A DNA stretch of 64,000 nucleotides from Sclerurus mexicanus (taxonomy: Eukaryota > Chordata > Aves > Passeriformes > Furnariidae), in NCBI GenBank assembly GCA_013396755.1, contig VWZF01005804.1, positions 798,964 to 862,963 on the forward strand. Reading direction: 5' to 3'. This document shows, one piece after another, positions 50,301 to 61,600 of this stretch. A model generated the notes under the pieces. That model had not been told where the DNA came from. It saw only the letters and a list, made by a program, of their open reading frames with translations, and ran no database searches. The position numbers and the translations under genes are program-made. The stretch's first letter is position 1. Each line of letters starts with the position of its first letter.

Positions 50301-53300
50301 CTATTGCTATTATGGCTTTGTCTATTGGTATGTCTGACATAAATTCACTGTCAAAGTCCACGTAACAATATTATAAAAAAAACAGAATCATTTTAAGCTA
50401 GTAACAAATTCTAGAGAACATTAAGTACAAAAATATTTGAAGATATCCTCTTGCCTTTTTTATTTTATTTTTTTTTACCTTCTTTAATAATCTCTTGGTA
50501 TGTGTTGTAACGGTGGCTCGATTATGTTGCGGCAATATCTTCAAATGTTGTTACCACAGTTCATGTCTCTGCAGTCTGTGCAGCACATTTATTAACCATC
50601 TGGGCTGTGAATGCAGCTTCCATAGAGCTACTTTGCAGCCTGTTGATTTCTAAAGAAAAATGTGCAGTGAAAGTGAATGAAAGGAACATCAGTGCCTGTT
50701 TGTTGTTGAAACAGATGGGGTTTGTTATTGTTTTCCACAGTAAAACTTACAGGTTAATTAGCCAGTGTTTTATTGAGTCAGTGACATGATTTTACACAGG
50801 ACATATGGAATGTCACCCCAACTTTCACAAATTTATGGTCAAACAAAATACAAGCTTTGGTCAATAGACCCAATATGTAACTTGCTCTAGACAATGCTGC
50901 TGGTTTTGGTACTGTTCAGGTGTACGTGGTTGTGAAGTTTGTCTGTCCACACAACAGAGGGTTAGACAGTTTCACTACTCTTATTAAAGAAAATTATACC
51001 AATTACTACATACTTATTACTAATTATTTCAGAATAATTAAAAAATCCCTTCTCTTTCGCGTACTAGTCTTAGGAGAATCAGTCAATAGCTTTGGCTCAT
51101 GTTTTCTTAATGTATTACTACAGAAAATAAGTAAAAATCACAGGGAGTCTATACTTTAATTATGTAGATTTATTGATGCTACCTCATACTCTAGATGAAT
51201 TGTTACTTTTCTCACCCAGCAGATGGCAGTGCTGCCTTCCTGCTGAAGTGCAGCAGTTCTTGGAGTGGAATGAAGGGTCCTAATCTTTGAGATTTTGATG
51301 AAAGAAAGAATAACTGGTTAATGTGTGTGTGAAGGGGGTTTTTGCAGTGTATTTTATGTGCGTTGTACGTTTTTATGTTGTTGAGATCTCTGTAAAGAAA
51401 AAATTAATATGTAATGTCTGGTCAGTGTTTTACAGCCACATTGGCTCTTAACAAGTAATCTCACCTCAAATTAATTTACTTTTGTTGACAAGAGCTTCCC
51501 TCCTATAATAGTTTCCAGCCCCTGCAGGGATTTTCATTGGAAAATGTGAACTTTTTACAAGTGCCTGGAGTAGCAGTTTCCTCAAGCAAAGTTATGCTTT
51601 CTCAAGCAAAGTAGGTGCTCATGGCTGTACTGTGTTACTAATGTTGGACTGTTGCTATACCTCTGTAATAGAGGAGGCAGAAAGAAACTAGGAATGAAGC
51701 AAGTTATAAAGTCTGCTTGTATCTTATCAAGATGCCTGCAGACAATGAGTAGAATAGAGAAAAAAGCAAACACCTTAGGACTTACATAGTAAATGTACTG
51801 TCTCCTTTTTTACTTGGACAGTAATTTTAATTTGTGTAGATATTGGAGTTGGTTATTTTGTTGCCGGGGAGTTTTGTGTGTGTGTTTTGGTTTCTTTTAT
51901 TTCACTTTGGGATTTATTTTCAAAAGTATTTTAAGGGATTGATTTAATTTCAGCTCTTACATGTCCTGGCATTTAGGAAAAGCAATTTATCACTTGAATC
52001 AACAGACTTAAAACTACTTTTCAAATGATATAATTGTATGAAATCTCTTTTTAGTGGAGGTATGATTCTGCATGATGTTTAAGCTAAAATAAAATTTCCT
52101 TTAGCTGAGGGCCACAGCCTTCTTTCAAGTAATTTTGCTCTGTAAGTTTTGGTTGTTTTTACATACATTTTTTAAAGAAATAAATAACTCTTTATTCTTC
52201 TCTGTGTAGGTTCTTAAAAGTCGCTCTCAATTTTGTTGTTTGTCAGAAAGATCACCTATCATCAACAGTTGATGCCACCCCAAAAGAAAATCTTGATATT
52301 TTACCTTTTTTAAAAACTATTATAAACATTGACATTTCATATCAGTAGTACACTTATGGTCTTTTGAATTCTAATTATTCTAGATCTCTCTTTGTGGGAT
52401 TTTTGTTGATTTTTATTCTCATATTCCGATTGATGTATCTGTTAATTGGTTTTATGCATTTGGGAGATTTCCTGGAAAGCTTCTGAACATTGTCGTGTCC
52501 TTTTTTTCCTTTGCTTTCTGCTCTTTTCCTGTGGAGGACCTGTAGTCTGAAAGTGATGTCTTTGTATTTTTTTTTTCCCCATTCAGCTTTCATTAAACAC
52601 TTCTGGTTCTCATCTGCATTTTTTATTCGTCAGCTTATCAGCCTCCTGAAGTTTGCGGCTTCTTTGATATTTGTCTCTAGCAAGAGTAGCAACCTTCATT
52701 CAGCCATTTCAGAAATGCATTTCAAATGTAGAAAGTAAGACTTTTCTCTGCTTGGTCCTCTGGATTTATTACTAAGATCCACAGCGCAATGAGTTATTAA
52801 GAAATTGGGAAAAAAAAAAAAGACAAGAAAATGTAGGTTTTAATGAATTGAAATTCTTCAATTTTTGGCTACGCTGTCAACTGATTGCCGAAAACTGTCT
52901 TATCTTTCATTGGCCTCAAGCTGAAGCTATACTGGATGCAGCCAGAGGGCTGGGATGCTCCCTGCACTCAGCCGTCTGAAAGCTGCCATTGTTGTCTGGC
53001 TGGCTTGTGTGCTTCACTGCCCTGGCTTTGTTCAACAGGGCCTTTCAACTGTGTACCTGGGGGGTGCTACTGGAAGGGATGCTCTGCTTCTGCCCAAGTC
53101 CTTCACTTTAACTGGAGCTAAAGGTGGTTGTGTGGTTATCTGATGGAAGACTTAACTCCTGGTAGAAAGAAGTCTCATCAGCATGTTGGAACGGTACAGC
53201 CCTGGAGCTTATCTGCTATTATTGCCCTGATCTGCCTGAGCCACAGCAGAAGCAGTAGTCATAAAAACTGAGTGGCAGTGGGGGAGCAAGGAAAGGTAGG

Positions 53301-56300
53301 GAAGTGGGCAGTGGCAGATTGTAATGTTTAATACATCTTTTCTTTCATTCTTTTACTTTTCAACATCCTCTGACTACTTAATGTTGCTACTGAAAGGCAG
53401 TTGTGGCTCTGAGGAGGGACATGGAGGAAAACGATAAGGGATAGGATATTAGGAATGTTAAAAGCTATGGTAATCGGTGTGTGCTTTCTGGGTATAGTAC
53501 TATTTTCAGCTTCAGTCCTCTTGATGGCCTTTCCTCCGTTGGTCACCAGGAACATAAGCCATCAGTGACAGAGTTGCAGGATGTTTGCAGGCAGCAGTAT
53601 GAACCACATATTCAGACTACTTGCGGTGGTTGTATTGGTGCTTTAGCCAGCAGCAGCTTCACCACTGACATAGAGATGTGATAGCCTCAAGGTTTCTTCC
53701 TCTGCGTTCCGTGCTTGATGTTAAGCCTGCCGTGCAGACTCCTGTTCAGTCTTGGAGGGTCAGGATGAGAAGAGGAGTTCAGAAGTCTTGTGAATGAATT
53801 GGGGTTTGCAGTAACTTGATGTGGAGTAGTATTTTTTGGGTGAAGCCCAGAAAACGTTCATATAGGCAAGTGGATTTAAATCCTACTTTCTGTGTTTTTA
53901 CTTTAGGATTGAGGGAAACCAACGTGGACAGTGCTGAAGGGAGGCTGTCCCTCACTTTGCCCTGTGCGGCCCTCCTCTCTTCTCTCATTTCAGTTCCAGT
54001 GCTTACCTATTTGTAGGGCCGATCCACTAAAAAAAGACAAGAATTTTTTTCTATTAATTCCTTTTCTTCTGTTTTGATTATTTGAATTCTCTTGCTGTAA
54101 AGACAATTGTGTGGTAGGACTTGTTCAAGGTAAGTGATAGGAGTGTGCGATGAGGATTGTAGAGCTGGGAGAGAGAGAAAAGAAAGAAGTACCCTCCAAA
54201 ACTGTTCAGTCAACTTAAGCTTCAACACAAAATCACACCCTTGGTCTAGTCAAAATGAGTTATGTCACATTAGCCTCTTGTGTAATAAAATCACAAATAG
54301 TTTCTCTCTGCAAAATGATCACAAAATGAAGAAAAAAAATCAATTTTTTTGACAGCGTCACAGAAACTGTTTTTTTTCCATGTGAATATTATATAACGGT
54401 TAGAAAATGGGAACAGCAAGTTTCCTCTAATCCTTTGATATAGAGGGACTTGTACTATTCAAATTTAGGAAAGTAACCTAGTCAACCTACTTAGGAGTTT
54501 ACACTCTGTTTCAGTACCAATGAAGATTAAAAGCTTCTAAGTAGATGCTCTGAATCTGGAGTGTTAACCTCAAATTAGAAAGTAGAAATATATCATAAGA
54601 GATTAAAATCTTAGTGCTGTTATGGAGCCATTTTGTCTTCTCACCACTCCTGGGAGTTACATTTGATGTGGTCAGTATTTGGTTTATAGAATTTCTGGCT
54701 TAAAGGTTGTTTTCTGTTCGTCAAACTGTAAAATATTTTGGGTGTATGATGACCATAACTCAATCCCTGTGAAAGCAAACTGTAACTGCCTTCTGCAGTA
54801 ACGGTAAAGCAGTTTGGGAACCTTTGATGGAAGGCATGAATGTGATTCATAAAGATGGAATAAATCACTCTGAAAGATTTGAGAATGTAATAGTCTGTTT
54901 TAAAAAATACCCAAAACTATGCTGCAAAAGTTTGCTTGTTTAATGAAGTGTGCTTTACCTGGTATAATCAGTGTAAAATGTGTGTGTTTGTTATGTAGAC
55001 ATGAAGTTAAATAATACTTAGATAAAATAGAATTGCACTGATGTTTTTTCTTTGAACAAAGATACCTGAGAACCAGAATTTATGTAATGATTCTGTGCCT
55101 CTGTGTATGTATGTACCACACACAGTACACATGTGCAATATGTGTATATATACACTGTCTGCATATCTATATTTATTTATTTTTAACTTCTAGGTTAGTC
55201 CGTTGCCCTGTCACTCTGCAAATCCCTACTCATGTAAAAGATTTTGTGGGCGGCTTCTTGATTGTCAGAATCACACCTGTATGAAAGAATGTCATCATGT
55301 TACTAAATTGAACAGTAGTGCAGATGGAAAGAAGGTAGGTTACTTTCCTTTTTGCCTTTTTTAATGTGTTTTATACATTGTCTTCAGTTTTAACTGGAAA
55401 ATAAACAGTTTGCATCTGGAAGGCACAAAATCCCACTGGGAGACTCGCTTGTGTGGTATTTCCATTGATGCTAATCTGTACTTCCTTAGATTATAAACCC
55501 AAGACAATATTTTATATTTTGCAAATTGTATACATTTTATATTTTATGTTGACATACTTTGATTTTGTCAAAACCTTATTTGACACTCTTGACAAGTCTC
55601 TTCTAAAGGTATCTTTCGTAACTGTCAGGATCAAGTGAACTACTGATAATCCCTATGTACAAATGCACTTTCGATCTACTGGGGAAACTTTCTGAGCAGA
55701 ACTGTAAATGGGTTGAGGAGCCTGGCAGATCTTTAGCACAGGATGCTGGAAATTTGTGGAATTGCTCAGAACTTTTTAAGCACTGGGATGATACACTTGA
55801 TTTTATCAGTGTATACTAGAAACTCATTTATGCGATTAAGCTGTGCGTGTTAGTTGCTGAAGATAATATGAAGCAAAAAAAAAAGTAAATATAAAGCTGA
55901 AAATTGTTCAAGTTTTGAGTAGTCAAAGCCACATAGTTTGTGGTTTGAGAGAATCATGATTTGAGGCAAAACAGCTTTTCAAGTTTTTTTAAACATTACT
56001 TTATAAAAAGTTGCCACATGGCCTCTCTGGGCATTTGGAAAACTGAGAAGGATTCAGTTGGGTATAAAGCATAAATATTATATCTAGCTATTACATTTAA
56101 CTTAAATAGGATGATATCCATGTGGATTCCAATCTTGGAAGTAGTGGTGCTGTCATCTGATAACTGTATATGGTAGCTGCTATATTAGTCTAGTAATGAC
56201 TGTGGGGCTTTTGTGTGAGGAGTATGGGCTGTTGGTGCAGCTGGTGGAACAGTGACCTGCAGCAATAGAGTGACGTCAGTAAATACTGAGAGTGACAGTT

Positions 56301-58648
56301 AAGCATCTCCAGTTACGACTGGGAGAGGCTGTCTGCCTACTGCTCCGTCCTGAGTGAGGCAATACGTTCTCAGAAAATCGGACTCTGTGTACCTGTGAAG
56401 TATAGGTAAATTTAATTTCTCAATTTTCTTCCATTTTTTATGAACTCAAGTTGGTTTTGACCTTTAGAGCTTTTGTTCTGTTGTTTTGGTAGACTAAATT
56501 GCAGGTGTAGTCAGGGCTGATTAAATTTCTTGCTTTTATGTCTGAGTAGTGATTTCTCTGTCTGGAATTTAGGTTTGTTCTGCATGTTGTGTTGGAAAAT
56601 GTTGCAGAAAGGCTAGCTGTTTGCTTTTTACCTACTGTTAAATGTATCACAGTTTCCTAAATGTTTTTAGTTGCTGTTGTTTTTCTTAGGTTTGAATTTT
56701 TGGGAGTTAGGCGTTATAAACAGTCATTGTACAATGGTTCCTTTTTAAACTTCAGTAAAAGTTTTTCAGCTGTAGAAGTCGAAGAAAAGGGAGCTGGGGG
56801 AAAAGTATTAAAAACTTGAATACTTACACTTTCATTTTGAATAGCATAAAGTGAAACGTTGGTATGGAATAGTCCTTTTGGGGAAGTATTATGTGGCTTC
56901 GTTCTTGGATAAATTTGCTTTACTTTGGCTGACTTCTTTGAAACTGAACATTTATCAGTTGATAAATCATGTCAATCTATCTAGGTGTATTGGATTGCAG
57001 ACTGGGGTTCTGGACGAGTTATTAAGAATATGAATAGAAATGAACATCAAATACAGTATGTTAAGCTTCATTCTCTTGTGTGGATATTGATCACATCACT
57101 TGGAATAAGGATGACTCCACAGCTCTTGCAGACTTCATGTAGTCTGTGGAGTGAAAGCAGTGCCTTAGGCAGCTCCATATCTAAGTTAATACTTGGGAAG
57201 AACATGCAGAATATCATAGATGTATGGAAATGGAGTGACTTAAAGTTTGCTTCTCAAAATCAAGTAAACCAACAACTCCTCAACCCATGTATTACAGAGC
57301 GGTATGTCATGAGTAAAGCATTACAGTAACATGGTGGTTGGGAAAAGTTAGTTCTGAATATGAAATCGCTTCTTTTTCTAACAGTTTTCCATAGAGAATT
57401 AACAGGCTTAGTGGTAATTTTCAAAATCACTAATATTAAGGAGGTTCTTTTATGCCCAGGAAGGAAAACACAACCGTCTTCTTGACGGACAAACACTGAC
57501 ATTTCTGCTTTTCTTTTAAAAAACATTTTACACTCAGAGTCTTTCTTCTATATAAAAGCTTGTTAATGCCATCTTACAAACAAATGTGCGGCACTTTCTT
57601 TAGTACTTTGTTTTTATTTTGTTAGGCAGGTCCAGAATGTTCACAGTGTGAAGAGGAGTGTACCAAGCCCCGGCCATCTGGCTGTCCTCATCGATGTGTT
57701 TTGCCCTGTCATCCTGGGGATTGCCCATCATGTCTCCAGATGCTTAAAATAAAGTGTCACTGTAAACTATCAGTACTGTATGTTGAATGCTTGTAAGTGT
57801 CAGGACACTTGTCATTTGAATGCTACTAACTGGAAACCTTTTAAGGTCTGAGAATGAGCACTACTCTTGCAGCAAGTTATAAAATTTCTCTTGAAGATTA
57901 TAATTACTAGCATAATGGTTTTTTTCTATACAAATTTTGTCAGTGTTTTATTGGTATAACTGCTAAAATTACTATAAATGCATGAAATCTCATGGCCAGA
58001 AATTATTTTTATAATGTATTTATAATACAGATAATGTTTTGAATGATGAAAATGCATAGTAGTCTAAATAATGTTTGTTCTGTGGGTTCTTTTTGTAGAG
58101 TATATGACGATGAATTTTTATAACAAGAATTAGAATTATTGTGGTTGGTGTAAAAGGTCTTTGCCATTAATGTCCTGAAATTTCTAGCAGTTCTAATTGG
58201 AAAACTCCTTAGTAACAATTTGTACACTTTTTAAGTCACTTGTGTGTGTGTGTGGATAGAGAATAAGCTAGACTTTATAAAATGCAGGATGGAACTTGTG
58301 GATTTAAGCATTGTCCTTTGTCAATTTCCCTGAAAATACTCATCATATGCAACTATGTTCTTCTTTGTTAATTTTATTTAAAGTACCTGAAGTCGTCTCA
58401 ATTTGTGGGTTTGTCTGCAGAACAGAGTAGCTAATCCTAGGATATTAGTCCCACGGGATCTGGACAAATGAGTTCACTTTTCTTTACAGTGAGATATATT
58501 TAACATGTGCTCTTAATTGTATTGACTTTTGTTGGTTTAAAATTGTAAATCGTCACAAACACATCTTTCTTTTTACAGAAAACTAACATGTGCTGATTTA
58601 AAAGAAAAGGAGCTTCTTATTTCCTGCAAAAATCAGTGTCCAAAGGAG
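32195..58648 (+). CDS. NFXL1: NFXL1, NF-X1-type zinc-finger protein (exons 2-18, partial)
   Basis: NFXL1 is a nuclear-transcription-factor-X-box-binding-like protein with an N-terminal RING-like domain and a long array of NF-X1 zinc fingers; human NFXL1 is about 911 residues and ends in a transmembrane segment. Seventeen exons here (2081 nt, about 693 codons) all have GT-AG borders and matching phases. Visible in order: acidic/Ser-rich N-terminal part (KKFDEIKKANQAAAKKLVED), RING-like Cys/His cluster (TCLICIASVK, CCGCFCIFH, IQKWAKDS, CPKCRFEYKR), then repeated Cys-rich fingers such as HSCGQICEREFKPSCGHKC, CHPGPCPPCPKM, LPCGNHTCEQVCHAGPC, MPCHKPYLCETKC, LGCRNHKCPSGCHRG and VLPCHPGDCPSC. Missing: exon 1 (probably in the gap) and the last exons with the final finger, coiled coil and membrane anchor, which lie past 64000. 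No disrupted exon was seen. Confidence 0.96.
32713..32822 (+). CDS. NFXL1: NFXL1 exon 3, start of RING-like domain
   Basis: 110 nt, acceptor 'atacattaaag', donor GCT|GTAAGT. Encodes ELERTRQYMNEAFQSGAMTC then LICIASVKRNQA with the first Cys pair (CLIC). Confidence 0.94.
32823..34415 (+). other. NFXL1: NFXL1 intron 3
   Basis: Contains an old CR1 fragment at about 33918-34145; the rest is unremarkable. Confidence 0.7.
33918..34145 (+). mobile_element. Old CR1 LINE 3' fragment
   Basis: Matches the CR1 3' pattern: gtaataagggacagtggcac, aaactgagacttgggaggtg, ttgcccagggtggttgtgg, agtcttcatctctcaggac. More diverged than the other copies, and no octamer tail. Confidence 0.7.
34416..34549 (+). CDS. 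NFXL1: NFXL1 exon 4, RING-like domain
   Basis: 134 nt, acceptor 'ctgctctttag', donor TG|GTATGC. Encodes VWSCCGCFCIFHLVCIQKWA and LVSSPLTDDDFGKKDYPWP; the Cys/His ligands C-x2-C-x-C-x2-H-x2-C are visible. Confidence 0.95.
34550..35990 (+). other. NFXL1: NFXL1 intron 4
   Basis: The 105-codon frame at 35519-35836 has no exon features. No repeat recognised. Confidence 0.65.
35991..36169 (+). CDS. NFXL1: NFXL1 exon 5
   Basis: 179 nt, acceptor 'cctttttgtag', donor CAG|GTAAAT. Completes the RING-like CPKC and encodes [20 protein letters not shown] and the first NF-X1 finger (HSCGQICEREF, CGHKCLLLCHPG). Confidence 0.96.
36338..36499 (+). CDS. NFXL1: NFXL1 exon 6
   Basis: 162 nt, acceptor 'tcctgtaattag', donor CAG|GTAGGC. 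Encodes PCPPCPKMVTTTCHCKKAK and SCRLPCGRRLLCGQHTCENP with CHAG. Confidence 0.96.
36605..36705 (+). CDS. NFXL1: NFXL1 exon 7
   Basis: 101 nt, acceptor 'aattacatacag', donor CAG|GTATGT. Encodes DCQPCPHVSKQPCICGRQTA and ERLCASPQWQCDQ. Confidence 0.95.
36706..37919 (+). other. NFXL1: NFXL1 intron 7
   Basis: Holds a possible LTR-like relic near 37480-37730 with AATAAA at about 37711; otherwise nothing recognised. Confidence 0.5.
37920..38034 (+). CDS. NFXL1: NFXL1 exon 8
   Basis: 115 nt, acceptor 'gagtttcccag', donor A|GTAAGC. Encodes VCGKRLPCGNHTCEQVCHAG and PCGDCPRSGKRSCPCGKT, a complete finger. Confidence 0.95.
38367..38491 (+). CDS. NFXL1: NFXL1 exon 9
   Basis: 125 nt, acceptor 'tcttcacacag', donor CAG|GTTAGT. 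Encodes LPCTEDVPTCGDSCDKILEC and GIHKCSQRCHRGPCEICRQ. Confidence 0.95.
38492..39450 (+). other. NFXL1: NFXL1 intron 9
   Basis: Nothing recognised beyond the intron borders. Confidence 0.65.
39451..39573 (+). CDS. NFXL1: NFXL1 exon 10
   Basis: 123 nt, acceptor 'cttgctgcccag', donor AAG|GTGAGT. Encodes [20 protein letters not shown] and YLCETKCTKIRDCQKHQCRR. Confidence 0.96.
39574..40963 (+). other. NFXL1: NFXL1 intron 10
   Basis: The 113-codon frame at 40234-40575 has no family match; ends with a poly-T acceptor tract. Confidence 0.65.
40964..41054 (+). CDS. NFXL1: NFXL1 exon 11
   Basis: 91 nt, acceptor after a long poly-T run, donor GAG|GTAAGA. Encodes GCSGNCPPCDQVCGRTLGCR then NHKCPSGCHR. 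Confidence 0.95.
41055..44486 (+). other. NFXL1: NFXL1 intron 11
   Basis: Contains the CR1 at 43045-43845; no nested gene seen. Confidence 0.7.
43045..43845 (+). mobile_element. CR1 LINE with remnant of ORF2 C terminus
   Basis: About 800 bp of plus-oriented CR1. At 43087-43290 the frame still reads the end of the CR1 reverse-transcriptase ORF (SPAEKDLGVLVDERLDMTWQ and CALAAQKVNHILGCFRSS). The 3' region follows (cctggagaagaaaagtc, gcactggaacaggctgccca) and the tail ends in ttcagtgattctatgatg near 43845. Frame breaks and stops make it inactive. Confidence 0.92.
44487..44607 (+). CDS. NFXL1: NFXL1 exon 12
   Basis: 121 nt, acceptor 'ttatttttag', donor CAG|GTCAGT. Encodes SCNPCPETVDVKCNCGKTVI and VPCGRERTIRPPKCKQLC. 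Confidence 0.94.
44608..45247 (+). other. NFXL1: NFXL1 intron 12
   Basis: Nothing recognised. Confidence 0.65.
45248..45404 (+). CDS. NFXL1: NFXL1 exon 13
   Basis: 157 nt, acceptor 'ttttatttcag', donor TTA|GTAAGT. Encodes RPPACHHSTQEKHYCHFGQC and LTCGHLCPVSCHDKALVRQT. Confidence 0.95.
45405..46139 (+). other. NFXL1: NFXL1 intron 13
   Basis: Nothing recognised. Confidence 0.65.
46140..46231 (+). CDS. NFXL1: NFXL1 exon 14
   Basis: 92 nt, acceptor 'tttgctcttag', donor AGT|GTATGT. Encodes HQSAGPWEQPSEPAFIQTAL and PCPPCEVPIP. Confidence 0.94.
46232..49574 (+). other. NFXL1: NFXL1 intron 14
   Basis: Contains an old inverted CR1 (47955-48760). The 83-codon minus-strand frame at 46606-46857 has no support as a gene. 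Confidence 0.7.
47955..48760 (-). mobile_element. Old CR1-like LINE fragment (inverted)
   Basis: Diverged but collinear with the reverse complement of a CR1 end: ggctggaagttgccttggg, gtcatctagtacatcctcc, gttgtctcttgtctctctgc, tatgaacctcagtaaggagc, ggcttcattttcttggtaac, ggtcctccaatctgtctaga, atctgcaaagttggtgc, aggtcccaggctgaagaatt, ggccatcaggttggttgagc. Edges approximate. Confidence 0.65.
49575..49596 (+). CDS. NFXL1: NFXL1 exon 15, 22-nt microexon
   Basis: 22 nt between acceptor 'tctctttaacag' and donor GAG|GTGAGT. Encodes the last base of a Val codon and ECLGQHE, matching the ECLGKHE recalled for human NFXL1. It is the only segment in the 9-kb interval that restores both phase and sequence continuity between exons 14 and 16. 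Confidence 0.9.
49597..55193 (+). other. NFXL1: NFXL1 intron 15
   Basis: A 5.6-kb intron. A GC-richer patch at about 52900-53320 is unexplained. No CR1 or other repeat recognised, only short homopolymer runs. Confidence 0.6.
55194..55334 (+). CDS. NFXL1: NFXL1 exon 16
   Basis: 141 nt, acceptor 'ttttaacttctag', donor AAG|GTAGGT. Encodes VSPLPCHSANPYSCKRFCGR and LLDCQNHTCMKECHHVTK. Confidence 0.95.
55335..57625 (+). other. NFXL1: NFXL1 intron 16
   Basis: Several 60-114 codon frames lack splice-bounded family similarity. Nothing else recognised. Confidence 0.6.
57626..57792 (+). CDS. NFXL1: NFXL1 exon 17
   Basis: 167 nt, acceptor 'ttattttgttag', donor CTT|GTAAGT. Encodes AGPECSQCEEECTKPRPSGC and CVLPCHPGDCPSCLQMLKIK, then CHCKLSVLYVEC. 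Confidence 0.95.
57793..58578 (+). other. NFXL1: NFXL1 intron 17
   Basis: Contains a short (TG)n run at about 58241-58254. Nothing else recognised. Confidence 0.65.
58579..58648 (+). CDS. NFXL1: NFXL1 exon 18 (last in window)
   Basis: 70 nt, acceptor 'tctttttacag', donor GAG|GTAACC. Encodes KLTCADLKEKELLISCKNQC and PKE. The next expected segment (ELPCGHRC-like finger) was not found up to 64000. Confidence 0.92.
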
Positions 58649-61600
58649 GTAACCCATATTAACAAAGAAAATACTTGATTTGATGGATGTCTGGATAGGC
58701 CAAGCAAACTAGAGAAGCTTAGTCTTAATGAATAGGCTAAATGATAGATGCAAAGGTGATTAGTGAACTGTACTTGGAGGACACTTGCTAATGTCTTGCT
58801 GTCAACTTGGAAGGTTATATTAAAGGATCAGAAGTTTGTCTTCAAGGCGTTAATGACTTTTATGTGGAATAATATGTCTCATGTGGTTAAAAACTGGTCT
58901 TGAATTTATATTTCAAAAATAATAGGATGCTGTTTAATTAGGAAAAGTACTGAGAATTGTTCTTGTACTGTTGTTCTCATCATCAAAGTGCAAGTTTAGC
59001 AATTCCTCTCTGTGCAACGTTTTGGGGGCAAAGGGATTTTATAATTAATTAGTGAGATGGGCTAGTAATGCCCTGATGTGTTAGTGAAATACATGTTAGT
59101 TAGTGTGAAATAGAAGACAAGCCAGTTCATCTCTCTACTCTATGTGGGTATGTCTAAAGGGCTGTGAAGAAGAGAAGAATAATATCCTTATTGCATGATG
59201 TTTAGACTATGAACCAGTGAGAGCAGGCATCCCTCGGGAAGATTCCTCTTGAATGCTACTTTTGAGTCGTAAAGCTTGTGGAGCAGGGCAGAAACTGGCT
59301 GGAGAAGTTACCAAATCTTCGTAATTTTCATCTGTAACAGCTTAAACATGTTTCAGGATTTGTCTTACAGCAATGTTAACCACAAGTGGGCATGAGGGGT
59401 GGATCAAATGACTTCGTTCTTGTCCCTTCCTGTGCTGCTCTTAAGTGCTGCTTGTGTGCTTTCAGCAGTCCATGCATTACTTCTTATTTTATGTTTGTTT
59501 TTCAGTTGTAATTAGTTGTGGTGAGAGTGACCGCCCTTTCTTTATTCCTTATCTCAGTGTAATGTTAGAAAACGTATGTAGTGGGAAAGCAGGAATGTTT
59601 TGGAAAGGACTTCCACTGCTAAACTCTCCAGAATTTCTGAGAAATTCTTCTCTGCAATAAAAATGCTTGTACTAAAGAAAATATTTTATGTCATAATTAC
59701 TTGCTATTTTGTTGCTGTAATTTGGCCTTTTACTGTGTAGTTGAATCTCTCTGTCTCATAATTAGTGGCACTCAGAAATGCTTTGATTTGACCCATTGTC
59801 CTTCCTTGAGTCCACTCAGTTCCTGTAGGCTGGATTACTTAGGATGTCCTCTAGTCTGAGGTTTCTGCCTTCTTCCTTCTTGCAGTTTTCTGCCTCGGCC
59901 TAATAAATGTAGGTTCAAACCTTTTCTTCTGTTTCATTATCTTCCAGTATCAGAAACTTGAAATTTGCATATTTACCTGTATTAGAAGGCATTTTCTGGT
60001 TTTGAGTAAATACAAAAATGCACGGGATTCCTATTGCTTTCCCAATAGTGTCTGTTCCTCTGCTTTTCAGCCAAGATTGTGTTAACCTTAACGGGAAGAC
60101 TGTGCTCTGTGCATGCTTGTATCTTCTGCTCTTTGCCCTTGTAGGTGCCTATCTTTTTTTCTGTAAATGAATGTGCCTGTCACAGTTTTCTCATCTAGAT
60201 GTCTGAAAGCTCTCTTCCTGGCGGGGAACACTTTGAGATATTATTTCATTGTCCATTTACTTCTTAATTTTGTCATTTCACGTTCCTCTCTGTTACTTTG
60301 GTTTTATTTGCTCCAAGACTTCCTCTTTATTTTTCAAGACTGCTTATGATCTCCTGTCATGAACTATGTGTTCTGTACTTCAGCATCTCTACAAAGATTT
60401 CCCCCACTCCCCCCCCATATCTCATCTTTGACTTTGATTAATGTAACTTGTGATTTTTCTGGACATATTCCCCAGACTCATTCAGGGTTTTCAAATCCAC
60501 CTAACAGCAGTCCGGAATTCTAGCTTCCAGTTCAGAATTGCCCTATTCCACAGATGGTGTCCTTTTTACTTATTCAGTGGGATGTGAAAGAAAGCTTAGG
60601 AAAACAGAGTCTATGTTACTTTTATAAAGCTTTAACTTAACTCTAAAATTCTAATTTCTATAAATGTTTTGGAAAATAAGGTTTTCTGCAGCTTCTGGTA
60701 TGCAGAGAATCCCTTCAGTGAATTGGTGATGTAAAAATGTATGCTCTTTCCTTCCTGTGACTGTAGCTCTTACTGTCCTTCATGAAACATAGAAGTTATT
60801 AGTACCTTCCTAGTTCAGGTAGTTCATATCTTTGTATTCATCTTACTTTCTTCAGATCCTACTTTAGTAACTTAATGTGTACTTTATGGGGTTTTTACTG
60901 TTTTTTTGTCTAAAAAATCTGTTCGCGTTTCTCTGAGTATTGAACAATGCTAGGGATGTTTTGTCTCTTTCTGTTTTATAGTTATACAATATTTGTCTAC
61001 AACTTTGAAAAAATTAGCTAACTGTATCATAATACAGATTATACTGATAGTTCTCTTTTAAAGGAGTAATTGATAAACACAATTTGAAGGAGCAGCCTTA
61101 ACAGACATCATCCTGCCGCTGCTACCATCACCCCTCCCCAGCAAATCTAGGTCAACCACATTTTGTTTATAAGTTTGCATCTCATCAGACAAGAACTTAC
61201 AAACAACTTTGCCAATTTAGAGCATTTAAAGTTTACAAATCTAATATATCTGCCCAAAACTAAATTGGAAGTGTTTTATGTATAGGTCTGGCAGCCTCAA
61301 GTAAATTTCAAATTAGTGTTTTATGAGAATTTTCTTATTTGATGTCAGAAGCTGACCTTGGGTCATTAGCAGAGCTCAATGAAGTTGATGTTTGCTGAAA
61401 ATCTGTGTGCACTGTCATTACAAGCTTACCATAGTGCAAGTTAGGTTCAGTAGAATACAGTATTTTACTGAAGTCATGGTTTTGAGATGTTTTTGGTTAA
61501 TAGAAACTGCAGTAGACAGTATTTGATTTAGAGGTACCATGATGCATTTGGGGATAAAGAAAAGCAATTATGTTGTCTGTTATCTTGAAAAAAAAATGCT

